Shown here: positions 23,229-35,918 of the stretch, in pieces
How the letters are laid out: each line of letters opens with the position of its first letter
Position numbering within the stretch: the stretch's first letter is position 1
NCBI RefSeq assembly: GCF_932526225.1
Contig: NC_064045.1
Location: 186,001-250,000, forward strand
Length of the DNA: 64,000 nt
Direction of reading: 5' to 3'
From: Nematostella vectensis
Lineage: Eukaryota > Cnidaria > Anthozoa > Actiniaria > Edwardsiidae
The notes under the pieces: model-generated
Seen by the model: the letters and a program-made list of their open reading frames with translations, nothing else
Databases searched by the model: none
Told to the model about the DNA's origin: nothing
Made by a program: the position numbers and the translations under genes

Positions 23229-23299
23229 GGCTAGATAGCTCAGTGATACGGGCTTCGCTTCTCAAACAAGAGGGCCGGGTTTCGAATCCAGGTCAGCTC
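23229..23299 (+). pseudogene. Degraded tRNA-like element, right arm, module 17
   Basis: 5' end GGCTAGATAG, A box AGTGATA, B box GTTTCGAATCC, 3' end TCAGCTC. Longest terminator in the window, T8 at 23308-23315. Palindrome intact at 23171-23180. Confidence 0.38.
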
Positions 23300-23830
23300 A
23301 ACTTGGGTTTTTTTTCAGGGGTGTAAAGATAAGGACGTTAAGTTGACGTTTAGATAAGTGATTTTGTGGGTGAGTTGACAGGTGTATAGGGTAACAAGAG
23401 TTGGTCAAAGGGGTCCAGGGTTTCAAGGGTTGGTAATAAGGGTCAATGATATCAAGAACTAGGTCATAGGGGTGCAAGTTATGAAAGCGTGAGTACACAG
23501 GGGTACAGGGTATCTATGGCTTGGTCTTGGAGGTGCCGGGTTTTAAGGTATGGTTCAAACAGGTACAGGGATCCAAGAGCTAGGTAATATGGGTACATTA
23601 TAATAATTAATAATAATAATTACCCTATATCCCTGAGTATTCACCCCCAATTAAGCTACACCCCTACGACCTAGCACCAACTACGCTAAACTCCTGAATA
23701 CCTACCCCTAACTAAGCCTCACCCCTACTACCTAGCAATAACTACACTTTACCCCTGAGTACCCAACCCTTGCAAAGCTACACCCCTGTGAGCTACACCC
23801 TTGGACGTAGCACTAACTTACCCTATACCA

Positions 23831-23878
23831 CGACCGTTTGATTGAGAAGCGAAGCCCGTACCACTGAACCATAGCGCC
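23831..23878 (-). pseudogene. Truncated tRNA-like element (B-box half deleted), module 17b
   Basis: Only the 5' (A-box) 48 nt remain; a C-rich monomer (CCCTATACCACG) runs straight into CCGTTTGATTGAG. B box and terminator are gone. Confidence 0.7.
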
Positions 23879-23969
23879 ACTCTCGAGATATCAAGGAAAA
23901 ACTACTCTATACCTTATAAGGCTGGGTAAACAAGGCTATACGGAAGTTACTTCTAGTTTTCAAGAGAGT

Positions 23970-24040
23970 GGCGCGATAGCTCAGTGGTACGGGATTCGCT
24001 ACTCAAACAACAGGGCAGGGGTTCGAATCCAGGTCAGATC
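23970..24040 (+). tRNA. tRNA-like element, right arm, module 17b
   Basis: Boxes intact; changes in the anticodon region (GCTACTCAAAC, AACAGGGC). T6 at 24050-24055; palindrome at 23912-23921. Confidence 0.4.
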
Positions 24041-25198
24041 AACTTTGGATTTTTTCAGGGGTGTAAAGATAAGGACGTTAAGGGGACGTTAAGATAAGTA
24101 AGTTTGTGGGTGAGTTGACAGGTGTATAGGGTAACAAGAGTTGTTCAAAGGGGTACAGGGTTTCAAGGGTTGGTAATAAGGGTCAATGATATCAAGAACT
24201 AGGTCATAGGGGTGCAAGTTATGAATGAGTGTGTACACAGGGGTACAGGGTATCAATGGCTTGGTCTTGCCGGTGCAGGGTTCTAGTGGATGGCTCAAAC
24301 AGGTACAGTGATTCAAGGGCTAGGCAATATGGGTACATTATAATAATTAAAAATAATAATTAAGGATAATAATTAAGGATAATAGCTACCCTATATCCCT
24401 GAGTAACCACCCATAATTAAGCTACACCCCTACGACCTAGCACTAACTACGCTATACTCCTGAATACCTACCCCTAACTAAGCTTTACCCCTACGACCTA
24501 GCAATAACTACACTTTACCCCTGAGTACCCAACCCTTGCTAAGCTACACCCATGTGACGTAGCACCAACTACCCTATACCCCTGAATACCCAACCCTAAC
24601 TAAACTACACCCCTATAACCGAGCACTTACCTACCCTATAACCCTGAGTACCCACCCCTAACTAAACTACACCCCTATGTCCTAGCACTAACTTGCCTAT
24701 ACCCCTGAGTACCCGCACCTAGCTGAGCTACACCCCTACGACCTAGCACTAACTAGCCAATACCCCTCAATACCCAACCCTAACTAAACTACACCTCTAC
24801 TACCTAGCACTAACTACCCTATACCCCTGAATACCCACCCCTAACTAAGATAACCCCGTACAACTCAGCACTAACTACCCGATACCCCTGCCTAGCCATC
24901 CCTAACTGACCTACACCCCTATGACTTAGCACTTACTACCATATACCCCTGAGTACCAACCCCTAACTATGCTACACCCCTATGACCTAGCACTTACTAC
25001 CCTATACCCCTGCCTACCCATCCTTAACTGACCTACACCCCTATGGCACCCAATCACATAACTACCATTTACCCATGTATAACCAAGCGCTTACCAACTT
25101 GCTCCCCTGTGACTCTGCCGTTTATATCCTTTACCCCTGTGCACCCACCCCCTAATGACACCGGCCTTACCTTAACACCCCTGAAAAAGTCCCTAGTT

Positions 25199-25269
25199 GA
25201 TCTTACCTGGATTCGAACCCTGGCCCGCTTGATTGAGAAGCGAAGCCCGTACCACTGAGCCATAGCGCC
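25199..25269 (-). tRNA. tRNA-like element, left arm, module 18
   Basis: Boxes intact; CCGCTTGATTGAG on the top strand weakens the anticodon arm. T5 at 25184-25188. Confidence 0.42.
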
Positions 25270-25360
25270 ACTCTCGAGATATCAAGGAAAAACTACTATA
25301 TACCTTATAAGGCTGGGTAAACAAGGCTATACGGTAGTTACTTCTAGTTTTCAAGAGAGT

Positions 25361-25431
25361 GGCGCGATAGCTCAGTGATATGGGCTTCGCTTCTCAAACA
25401 AGAGGGCCGGGGTTCGAATCCAGGTCAGATC
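25361..25431 (+). tRNA. tRNA-like element, right arm, module 18
   Basis: A box carries AGTGATA in place of AGTGGTA; B box intact. T6 at 25441-25446; palindrome at 25303-25312. Confidence 0.4.
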
Positions 25432-25772
25432 AACTTGGGATTTTTTCAGGGGTGTAAAGATAAGGACGGTAAGTTGACGTTTAGATAAGTGATTTTGTGG
25501 GTGAGTTGATAGGTGTATAGTGTAACAAGAGTTGGTCAAAGGGGTACAGGGTTTCAAGGGTTGGTAATAAGGGTCAATGACATCAAGAACTAGGTCATAG
25601 GGGTGCAAGTTATGAATGAGTGAGTACACAGGTGTACAGGGTATCAATGGCTTGGTATTGGAGGTGCCGGGTTTTAGGGGATGCTTCAAACAGGTACAGT
25701 GATTCAAGGGCTAGGTAATATGAGTACATTATAATAATTAAAATTATAATTAAAAATAATAATTAACAATAA

Positions 25773-26540
25773 TGGCTACCCTATATCCTTGAGTATCCAC
25801 CCATAATTAAGCTACACCCCTACGACCTAGCACTAACTTCGCTATACTCCTGAATACATACCCCTAACTAAGCTTTACCCGTACGACCTAGCAATAACTA
25901 CACTTTACCCCTGAGTACACAACCCTTGCTAAGCTACTCCCCTGTGACGTAGCACTAACTACCCTATACCCCTGAATACCCAACCCTAACTAAACTACAC
26001 CCCTATAACCGTGCACTTACCTACCCTATAACCCTGAGTACCTACCCGTAACTAAACTACACCCCTATGTCCTAGCACTAACTAGCCTATACCCCTGCGT
26101 ACCCACACCTAGCTTAGCTACACCCCTACGACCTAGCACTAACTACCCTATACCCCTGCCTACCCATCCCTAACTGACCTACACCCCTATGACACCTAAT
26201 CACATAACTACCCTTTACCCATGTATGACCAAGCGTTTACCAACTTGCACCCCTTTGACCCTGGCGTTTATATAATGTACCCCTGTGCACTCGACCTCTT
26301 AATAATAATAAATAATTAATAACAAATAAAACATAATTAATAAATAATAATTAATAATAATTAATAATAATAATTAATAATAAAAATTAATAATAAAAAC
26401 TAATAATAATTAATAATAATAATGATTAATAGTAATTAATAATAATAACTAATTATAATAATTAATAACAATAATTGATAATTAATAATTAATTTAAAAT
26501 AATAATGATAATTATAATTAATAATAATAATTAATAATAA
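25773..26540. repeat. Half-module without tRNA-like pair (first of seven)
   Basis: C-rich array 25773-26298 ends inside the segment that normally precedes the left tRNA-like element and passes directly into an AT tract 26299-26540. No A box, B box, spacer or G-rich arm is present. Confidence 0.8.
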
Positions 26541-27296
26541 TAGCTACCCTATATCCCTGAGTATCCACCCCTAATTAAGCTACACCCCTACGACCTAGCA
26601 CTAACTACGCTATACTCCTGAATACCTACCCCTAACTCAGCTTTACCCCTACGACCTAGCAGTAACTACATTTTACACCTGAGTACCCAACCCTTGCTAA
26701 GCTACACCCCTGTGACGTAGCACTAACTACCCTATACCCTTGAATACCCAACCCTAACTAAACTACACCCCTATAGCCGAACACTTACCTATCCTATAAG
26801 TCTGAGAACCCACCCCTAACTAAACTACACCCCTATGTCCTAGCACTAACTAGCCTATACCCCTGAGTACGCACACCTAGCTGAGCTATACCCCTACGAC
26901 TTAGCACTAACTACCCTATACCCCTGAGTACCCACCCCAAACTAAGCTAAACCAGTACGACCTAGCACTAACTACCCTATACACATGAGCACCCACCGCT
27001 AACTAAGCTACTTCCCTTTGACTTAGCACTTACTACCCTATACCAAATGAGTACCAACCCCTAATTAAGCTACACCCCTATGACCTAGCACTTACTACCC
27101 TATACCCCTGCCTACCCATCCCTAACTGACCTACACCCCTATGACACTCAATCACATAACTACCCTTTACCCATGTATGACCAAGCGCTTATCAACTTGC
27201 ATCCCTGTGACCCTGCCGTTTATATCCTGTACCCCTGTGTACCCACCCCCTAATGCCACCGTCCTTACCTTAACACCCCTGAAAAAGTCCCTAGTT

Positions 27297-27367
27297 GATC
27301 TTACCTGGATTCAAACCCTGGCCCGTTTGCTTAAGAAGCGAAGCCCGTACCACTGAGCCATAGCGCC
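27297..27367 (-). tRNA. tRNA-like element, left arm, module 19
   Basis: B box GGTTTGAATCC; anticodon flank TTAAGAAGCG on the top strand. T5 at 27282-27286. Confidence 0.38.
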
Positions 27368-27457
27368 ACTCTCGAGATATCAAGGAAAACTACTCTATAC
27401 CTTATATGGCTGGGTAAACAAGGCTATACGGTAGTTACTTCTAGTTTTCAAGAGAGT

Positions 27458-27528
27458 GGCGCGATAGCTCAGTGGTACGGGCTTTGCTTCTCAAACAAGA
27501 GGGCCGGGGTTCGAATCCAGGTCAGATC
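27458..27528 (+). tRNA. tRNA-like element, right arm, module 19
   Basis: Boxes intact; GGGCTTTGC in the anticodon stem. T6 at 27538-27543. The central site is CCTTATATGG at 27400-27409. Confidence 0.45.
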
Positions 27529-27823
27529 AACTTGGGATTTTTTCAGTGGTGTAAAGATAAAGACGTTAAGGGGACATTAAGATAAGTGAGTTTGTGGGTG
27601 AGTTGACAGGTGTATTGGGCAACAAGAGATGGTCAAAGGGGTACAGGGTTTCAAGGGTTGGTAATAAGGGTCAATGATATCAAGAACTAGGTCATAGGGG
27701 TGCAAGTTATGAATGAGTGAGTACACAGGGGTACATGAAGTCAATGGCTTGGTCTTGGAGGTGCAGGGTTTTAGGGGATGGTTCAAACAGTTACAGGGAT
27801 TCAAGAGCTAGGTTATATGGGTA

Positions 27824-29509
27824 CATTATAATAATTAATAATAATAATTAATAGTAATTAATAATAATTATTATTAATAATAATTATTAATAATATTTAT
27901 TATTTATTATTAATTATTATTTATTCATAATTATTATCGATAACTATTATTAATATATATTATTATTATTAATGTAAATTATAATTATATATAATATATA
28001 TAATATAATATATATAATTATTATTCATATATATTAATTTTTTTAATTATTATTAATTACTATTAATTATTAATAATTACTTTTATGAATTACTTTAATT
28101 AATTATAATTAATTACAATTATTCATTATTATTAATAATTATTAAAAATAATTAATAATAGTAATTATTAATAATAAATAATAATAATAATTTATAATAA
28201 TAGTTAATAATAATAATTTATAATAATAATTAATAATAGTAATTAATAATAGTAATTAATAATAATTAATAATAGTAATTGATAATAATTACATAAAGTA
28301 ATTCATAATACTAATTAATAATAATAAATAATAATTAATAGTAATTAATGATAATTAATAATAATTAATAATATTTAATATTAATTAATAGTAATTAATA
28401 ATATTTAATATTATTTAATAGTATATAATAATATTTACTATAATTAATAATAATTAATAAAAATTAATAAAAATTAAGAATAATCAATAATAATCATTAG
28501 AAATTAATAATAATAATTAATAATAATTATTAGTAATAATAACTAATAATAATAATTAATAACAATCAATAATAATAATCAAAAAAATAATGATTAATAT
28601 TAATCAATAACAATAATAATAATTAATAATAATCAATAATATTAATCAATAATATTAATCAATAATTGAAATTAATAATAATAATTAATTATAATTAATA
28701 ATAATCTTTAATAATAATTAATAATTAATAATTAATAATAATTAATAACAATTAAAAATAAATAATAAAAAATAATTAATAATAAATAATAATAAATAAT
28801 TAACAATTTATAATTAATGACAATTAATATTGAAAATAACAATTAATAATAATAATTAATAATATATAATAATTAATAATTAATAATAAATAAGAGTAAA
28901 AATAATTATTAATAATAAATAAATTATAAAAATTAATATTAATTAATAGTAGTTATTAATAATAATAAATAATAATAAATAATTAATAATAATAAATATT
29001 AAGAATTAATTAATAAAAATTAATAATAATTAATTTATAATAATAATTAATAATAATTATAATTAATAATAATCAATAATAGGTAATAATTCATAATTAA
29101 TAATAAATAATAAATAATAATAAATAATAATTACTAATAATAAATAATAATTAATAATAAATAAAAAAAAATTAAATAATAAAAATTAATAATTTATAAT
29201 AATAATAATTAATAATAAATAATATTTAATAAATAATTGATAAAAGTAATAAATAATTGTAATTAATAATTAATAATAATTAATAATTAATAATATTTAT
29301 TATTTATAATAAATAATAATTAATAATTAATAATAATAACTAATAATAATAATTAATAATAATATTTAATTAATAATAATAATAATTATTAATAATAATG
29401 TTTAATATAATAATAATAATTAATGATAATGATTAATAGTAATTAATAATAATAACTAATAATATTAATTAATAATTATAATTAATAATAATAATTAATA
29501 ACAATAATT
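27824..29509. repeat. Large AT cassette 1 (1.7 kb, TAA/TAATTAA repeats)
   Basis: Almost pure A/T sequence of TAATAA/TAATTAA units. It starts with TAA on the top strand, switches at about 27.86-28.14 kb to the complementary TTA orientation including an ATATAT-rich core near 27970-28040, then returns to TAA. The orientation switch allows a long foldback. No gene is visible. Confidence 0.85.
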
Positions 29510-30332
29510 ACCCTTTATCCCTGAGTATCCACCCCTAATTGAGCTACGCCCCTACGACCTAGCAACAACTACACTTTACCCCTGTGTACCCAACCCTTGC
29601 TAAGCTACACCCCTGTGACGTAGCACTAACTACCCTATACCCCTAAATACCCAACCCTAACTAAATTACACTCCTGTAACCGAGCAATTACCTACCTTAT
29701 AACCCTGAGTACCCACCCCCAACTAAACTACACCCCTGTCCTAGAACTAACTACCCTATACCCCTGAATACCCACCCCTAACTAAGCTACACCCTTATGA
29801 CTTGGCTGTAACTACCCTATACCCCTGAGTACCCGTCCCAAACTAAGCTAAACCCCTATGACCTAGCACTAACTACCCTATACCCATGAGTACCCACCGC
29901 TAACTAAGCTACACCCCTATGACTTCGCACTTACTACCCTATACCCCTGAGTACAAACCCCTAACTAAGGCACACCACTATGACCTAGCACTTACTACCC
30001 TATACCCCTGCCTACCCATCCCTAACTGACCTACACCCCTATGACACCTAATCACATAACTACCCTTCACCCATGTATGACCAAGCGCTTACCAACTTGC
30101 ACTCCTTTGACCCTGCCGTTTATATCCTGTACCCATGTGCACCCAATAAATAATTAATAATTAATAAAAAATAATTAATAAATGATAATTAATAATTAAT
30201 AATAATAACTAATAATAATAATTAATAATGATAATAATAATTAATAATAATGATTAATAGTAATTAATAATAATAACTAATAATAATTAATAATAATAAT
30301 TAATAATAAATAATTAATAATACTAAAAATAA

Positions 30333-30366
<34 letters not shown>
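29510..30366. repeat. Half-module without tRNA-like pair (second)
   Basis: C-rich array 29510-30144 joins AT tract 30145-30366. The junction is slightly shorter than at the other sites (GTGCACCCAATAAATAATT). Confidence 0.8.
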
Positions 30367-30367
<1 letters not shown>

Positions 30368-31180
30368 GCTACCCTATATCCCTGAGTATTAACCCCTAAC
30401 TAAGCTACACCCCTAAGACCTAGCACTAACTACGCTATACTCCTGAATAGCTACCCCTAACTAAGCCTCACCCCTACGACCTAGCAATAACTACACTTTA
30501 CCCCTGAGTACCCAACCCTTGCTAAGCTACACCCCTGTGACGTAGCACTAACTACACTATACGCCTGAATACCCAACCCTAACTAAACTACACCCCTATA
30601 ACCGGGCACTTACCTACCCTATAACCCTGAGTACCTACCCGTAACTAAACTACACCCCTATGTCCTTGCACTAACTAACCTATACCCCTGGGTACCCACA
30701 CCTAGCTTAGCTACACCCCTACGACCTAGCACTAACTAGCCTATACCCTGAATACCCAACCCTAACTAAACTACACCTCTACTATCTAGCACTAAGTACC
30801 CTATACCCCTGAATACCCACCCCTAACTAAGCTACACCCTTATGACTTGGCTGTAACTACAATATACCACTGAGTACCCACCCCTAACTAAGCTAAACCC
30901 CTACGACCTAGCACTAACTACCCTATACCCATGAGTACCCACCGCTAATTAAGCTACACCTGTATGACATAGCACTTACTACCCTATACCCATGAGTACC
31001 AACCCCTAACTGACCTACACCCCTATGATACCTAATCACATAACTACCCTTTACCCATGTATAACCAAGCGCTTACCAACTTGCACCCCTGTGACCATGC
31101 CGTTTATATCCTGTACCCCTGTGTACCCACCCCCTAATGCCACCGTCCTTACTTTAACACCCCTGAAAAAGTCCCTAGTT

Positions 31181-31251
31181 GATCTTACCTGGATTCGAAC
31201 CCTGGCCCGTTTGCTTGAGAAGCGAAGCCCGTACCACTGAGCCACAGCGCC
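31181..31251 (-). tRNA. tRNA-like element, left arm, module 20
   Basis: B box intact; 5' region reads GGCGCTGTGG (top strand GCCACAGCGCC). T5 at 31166-31170. Confidence 0.42.
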
Positions 31252-31342
31252 ACTCTTGAGATATCAAGGAAAAACTACTCTATACCTTATAAGGCTGGGT
31301 AAACAAGGCTATAGGGTAGTTACTTCTAGTTTTCAAGAGAGT

Positions 31343-31413
31343 GGCGCGATAGCTCAGTGGTACGGGCTTCGCTTCTCAAACAAGAGGGCCGGGGTCCGAA
31401 TCCAGTTCAGATC
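31343..31413 (+). tRNA. tRNA-like element, right arm, module 20
   Basis: B box GGTCCGAATCC, the form shared later by modules 29-34. T6 at 31423-31428; palindrome at 31285-31294. Confidence 0.38.
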
Positions 31414-33542
31414 AACTAGGGATTTTTTCAGGGGTGTAAAGATAAGGACGTTAAGTTGACGTTTAGATAAGTAAGTTTGTGGGTGAGTTGACAGGTGTAT
31501 AGGGTAACAAGAGTTGGTCAAAGGGGTACAGGATTTCAAGGGTTGATAATAAGGGTCGATGATATCAAGAACTAGGTCATAGGGGTGCAAGTTATGAATG
31601 AGTGAGTACACAGGGGGTACAGGGTATCAATGGCTTGGTATTGGAGGTGCAGGGTTTTAGGGTATGGTTCAAACAGGTACAAGGATTCAAGAGTTAGGTA
31701 AAATGGGTACATTATAAGAATTAATAATAATAATTAATAATAATAATTACCCTATATCCCTGAGTATCCATCCCTAATTAAGCTACACCCCTACGACCTA
31801 GCACCAACTACGCTATACTGCTGAAAACCTACCACTAACTAAGCCTCACCCCTACTACCTAGCAATAACTACACTTTACCCCTGAGTACCCAACACTTGC
31901 AAAGCTACACCCCTGTGACGTAGCACTAACTTACCCTATATCCCTGAATACACAACCCTAACTAAACTACACCCCCATAACCGAGCACTTACCTATCCTA
32001 TAACCCTGAGTACCCACCCGTAACTAAAGTACACCCCTATGTCCTAGCACTAACTAGCCTATACCCCTGGGTACCCACACCTAGCTAAGCTACACCCCTA
32101 CGACCTAGCACTAACTAGCCTATACCCCTGAATACCCAACCCTAACTGAACTACACCCCTATAACCGAGCATTTACCTACCCTATAACCTGGAGTACCCA
32201 CCCGTAACAAAACTACACCCCTATGTCCTAGAACTAACTAGCCTATACCCCTGGGTACCCACACCTAGCTTAGCTACACCCCTACGACATAGCACTAACT
32301 AGCCTATACCCCCTGAATACCCAACCCTAACTAAACTACACCTCTAATATCTAGCACTAACTACAATATACCCCTGAGTACCCACCCCTAACAAAGCTAC
32401 ACCCTTATGACCTAGCACTAACTACCCTATACCCATGAGTACCCACCGCTAATTAGGCTACACCTCTATGACGTAGCACTAACTACCCTATACACCTGAA
32501 TACCCAACCCTAACTTAACTACACCCCTATAACCGAGCACTTACCTACCCTATAACCCTGAGTTACCCACACCTAACTAAACTACACCCTTATGACTTGG
32601 CTGTAACCACCCTATAGCCCTGAGTACCCACAGCAAACTAAACAAACCCCTACGAACTAGAACTAACTACCCTATACCCATGAGTACCCACCGCTAATTA
32701 AGCTACACCTCTATGACGTAGCACTTACTACACTATACCAAATGAGTACCAACCCCCAACTAAGCTACACACCTATGAACTAGCACTTACTACCCTATAC
32801 CCCTGCCTACCCATCCCTAACTGACCTACACCCCTATAACCGAGCACTTACCTACCCTATAACCCTGAGTACCCACCCCTAACTAAACTACACCCCTCTG
32901 CCCTAGCACTAACTAGCCTATACCCCTGGGTACCCACACCTAGCTAAGCTACACCCCTACGACCTAGCATTAACTAGCCTAAACCCTTGAATACCCACCC
33001 CTAACTAAGCTACACCCTTATGACATCGCTGTAACTACAATATACCCCCCGATTACCCACCCCTAACTGAGCTAAACCCCTACGAACTAGCACTAACTAC
33101 CCTATACCCATGAGTACACACCGCTAATTAAGCTACACCTCTATGACTTAGCACTTACTACCCTATACCAATGAGTACCAACCCCAAACTAAGCTAAACC
33201 CCTACGAACTAGCACTAACTACCCTATACCCATGAGTACCCACCGCTAATTTAGCTACACCTCTATGACTTAGCACTTACTACCTTATACCAATGAGTAC
33301 CAACCCCTAACTATGCTACACCCCTATGACCTAGCACTTACTACCCTATACCCCTGCCTACCCATCCTTAACTGACCTACACCCCTATGACACCCAATCA
33401 CATAACTACCATTTACCCATGTATAACCAAGCGCTTACCAACTTGCTCCCCTGTGACTCTGCCGTTTATATCCTGTACCCCTGTGCACCCACCCCCTAAT
33501 GACACCGGCCTTACCTTAACACCCCTGAAAAAGTCCCTAGTT

Positions 33543-33613
33543 GATCTTACCTGGATTCGAACCCTGGCCCGTTTGATTAAGAAGCGAAGCCCGTACCACT
33601 GAGCCATAGCGCC
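33543..33613 (-). tRNA. tRNA-like element, left arm, module 21
   Basis: Boxes intact; TTTGATTAAGAAG on the top strand in the anticodon arm. T5 at 33528-33532. Confidence 0.4.
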
Positions 33614-33704
33614 ACTCTCGAGATATCAAGGAAAAACTGTTATATACCTTATAAGGCTGGGTAAACAAGGCTATACGGTAGTTACTTCTAGTTTTCAAGA
33701 GAGT

Positions 33705-33775
33705 GGCGCGATAGCTCAGTGATACGGGCTTCGCTTCTCAAACAAGAGGGCCGGGGTTCGAATCCAGGTCAGATC
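33705..33775 (+). tRNA. tRNA-like element, right arm, module 21
   Basis: A box with AGTGATA; B box intact; T6 at 33785-33790; palindrome at 33647-33656. Confidence 0.4.
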
Positions 33776-34117
33776 AACTTGGGATTTTTTCAGGGGTGTA
33801 AAGATAAGGACGTTAAGTTGACGTTTAGATAAGTGATTTTGTGGGTGAGTTGATAGGTGTATAGGGTAACAAGAGTTGGTCAAAGGGGTACAGGGTTTCA
33901 AGGGTTGGTAATAAGGGTCAATGATATCAAGAACTAGGTCATAGGGGTGCAAGTTATGAATGAGTGAGTACACAGGGGTACAGGGTATCAATGGCTTGGT
34001 ATTGGAGGTGCCGGGTTTTAGGGGATGCTTCAAACAGGTACAGTGATTCAAGGGCTAGGTAATATGAGTACATTATAATAATTAAAATTATAATTAAAAA
34101 TAATAATTAACAATAAT

Positions 34118-35226
34118 AGCTACCCTATATCCCAGAGTATCCACCCATAATTAAGCTACACCCCTACGACCTAGCACTAACTACGCTATACTCCTGAATA
34201 CATACCCCTAACTAAGCTTTACCCGTACGACCTAGCAATAACTACACTTTACCCCTGAGTACACAACCCTTGCTAAGCTACTCCCCTGTGACGTAGCACT
34301 AACTACCCTATACCCCTGAATACCCAACCCTAACTAAACTACACCCCTATAACCGTGCACTTACCTACCCTATAACCCTGAGTACCCACCCGTAACTAAA
34401 CTACACCCCTATGTCCTAGCACTAACTACCCTATACCCCTAAATACCCACCCCTAACTAAGCTACACCCTTTATGACTTGGCTGTAACTACCCCATACCA
34501 CTGAGTACCCACCCCTAACTAATCTAAACCCCTACGACCTAGCACTAGCTACCCTATACCCATGAGTACCCACCGCTAACTAAGTTACACCCTATGACTT
34601 AGCAATTACTACCCTATACCCCTGAGTACCAACCCCTGATTAAGCTACACCTCTATGACTTAGCACTTACTACCCTATACCAATGAGTACCAACCCCAAA
34701 CTAGGCTAAACCCCTACGAACTAGCACTAACTACCCTATACCCATGAGTACCCACCGCTAATTTAGCTACACCTCTATGACTTAGCACTTACTACCATAT
34801 ACCAATGAGTACCAGCCCCTGATTAAGCTACACCCATATGACCTATCACTTACTACCCTATACCCCTGCATACCCATCCCTAACTGACCTACACCCTATG
34901 ACACCTAATCACATAACTACCCTTTACCCATGTATGACCAAGCGTTTACCAACTTGCACCCCTTTGACCCTGCCGTTTATATAATGTACCACTGTGCACT
35001 CGACCCCTTAATAATAATAAATAATTAATAATAAATAAAACATAATTAATAAATAATAATTAATAATAATAATTAATAATAATAATTAATAATAATAATT
35101 GATAATAATGATTAATAGTAATTAATAATAATAACTAATTATAATAATTAATAATAATAATAAATAATTAATAATTAATTAAAATAATAATGATAATTAT
35201 AATTCATAATAATAATTAATAATAAT
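34118..35226. repeat. Half-module without tRNA-like pair (third)
   Basis: C-rich array 34118-35007 joins AT tract 35008-35226. Recurs 2,376 bp downstream. Confidence 0.8.
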
Positions 35227-35918
35227 AGCTACCCTATATCCCTGAGTATCCACCCCTAATTAAGCTACACCCCTACGACCTAGCACTAACTACGCTATAC
35301 TCCTGAATACCTACCCCTAACTCAGCTTTACCCCTACGACCTAGCAGTAACTACACTTTACACCTGAGTACCCAACCCTTGCTAAGCTACACCCCTGTGA
35401 CGTAGCACTAACTACCCTATACCCTTGAATACCCAACCCTAACTAAACTACACCCCTATAACCGAACACTTACCTATCCTATAAGTCTGAGAACCCACCC
35501 CTAACTAAACTACACCCCTATGTCCTAGCACTAACTAGCCTATACCCCTGAGTAAGCACACCTAGCTGAGCTACACCCCTACGACTTAGCACTAACTACC
35601 CTATACCCCTGAGTACCCACCCCAAACTAAGCTAAACCAGTACGACCTAGCACTAACTACCCTATACACATGAGCACCCACCGCTAACTAAGCTACTTCC
35701 CTTTGACTTAGCACTTACTACCCTATACCCCTGCATACCCATCCCTAACTGACCTACACCCTATGACACCTAATCACATAACTACCCTTTTCCCATGTAT
35801 GACCAAGCGCTTACAAACTTGCACCCCAGTGACCATGCCATTTATATCCTGTACCCCTCTGCACCCACCCCCTAATGCCACCGGCCTTACCTTAACACCC
35901 CTGAAAAAGTCCCTAGTT

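Larger units (their letters stand above)
21821..23620. repeat. Composite palindromic module 17 (diverged pair)
   Basis: Long C-rich array 21821-23066 with an internal duplication (about 22050-22340 resembles about 22490-22780), pair 23067-23299, G-rich arm 23300-23597, AT spacer 23598-23620. First module with the right-domain marker GTTGATC. Confidence 0.8.
23621..24381. repeat. Short module 17b with half-deleted left element
   Basis: C-rich array only about 210 bp (23621-23830), fused directly into the middle of the left tRNA-like element. Truncated left element 23831-23878, right element 23970-24040, G-rich arm 24041-24337, AT spacer 24338-24381. Confidence 0.8.
24382..25772. repeat. Composite palindromic module 18
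   Basis: C-rich array 24382-25198, pair 25199-25431, G-rich arm 25432-25728, AT spacer 25729-25772. Confidence 0.8.
26541..27823. repeat. Composite palindromic module 19
   Basis: C-rich array 26541-27296, pair 27297-27528, G-rich arm 27529-27823, followed by a large AT cassette instead of a short spacer. Confidence 0.8.
22300..31740. repeat. Segmental duplication, copy 1
   Basis: Modules 17-20 with their AT cassette and half-modules recur in the same order as modules 25-28. Offsets between matching left elements are 21,937 (17/25), 21,873 (18/26), 21,864 (19/27) and 21,603 (20/28), so indels have accumulated. Edges are approximate. Confidence 0.8.
30367..31748. repeat. Composite palindromic module 20
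   Basis: C-rich array 30367-31180, pair 31181-31413, G-rich arm 31414-31711, AT spacer 31712-31748. Confidence 0.8.
31749..34117. repeat. Composite palindromic module 21 with the longest C-rich array
   Basis: C-rich array 31749-33542 (about 1.8 kb) with internal near-duplications (for example the monomer run near 33.07-33.16 kb recurs near 33.19-33.30 kb), pair 33543-33775, G-rich arm 33776-34071, AT spacer 34072-34117. Confidence 0.8.

Noticed and set aside
26299-26540. Transposable element insertion at the tRNA-less junctions
   Set aside because: No target-site duplications, terminal repeats or coding remnants; the AT DNA is the ordinary module spacer in its expected order.
27824-29509. 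Organelle genome or AT-rich intergenic insert with hidden genes
   Set aside because: No open frame, rRNA or recognisable tRNA in the cassette; it is low-complexity TAA/TAATTAA sequence homologous to four other cassettes.
31051-31245. 64-codon minus-strand frame starting MAQWYGLRFSSKRARVR
   Set aside because: It is the sense-strand translation of the tRNA-like element itself, a familiar false peptide from A-box/B-box sequence.
33716-34051. 111-codon minus-strand frame, repeated in several modules
   Set aside because: It lies antisense to the right tRNA-like element and continues through the G-rich arm. The open frame follows from 30-bp periodicity and recent duplication rather than coding constraint.
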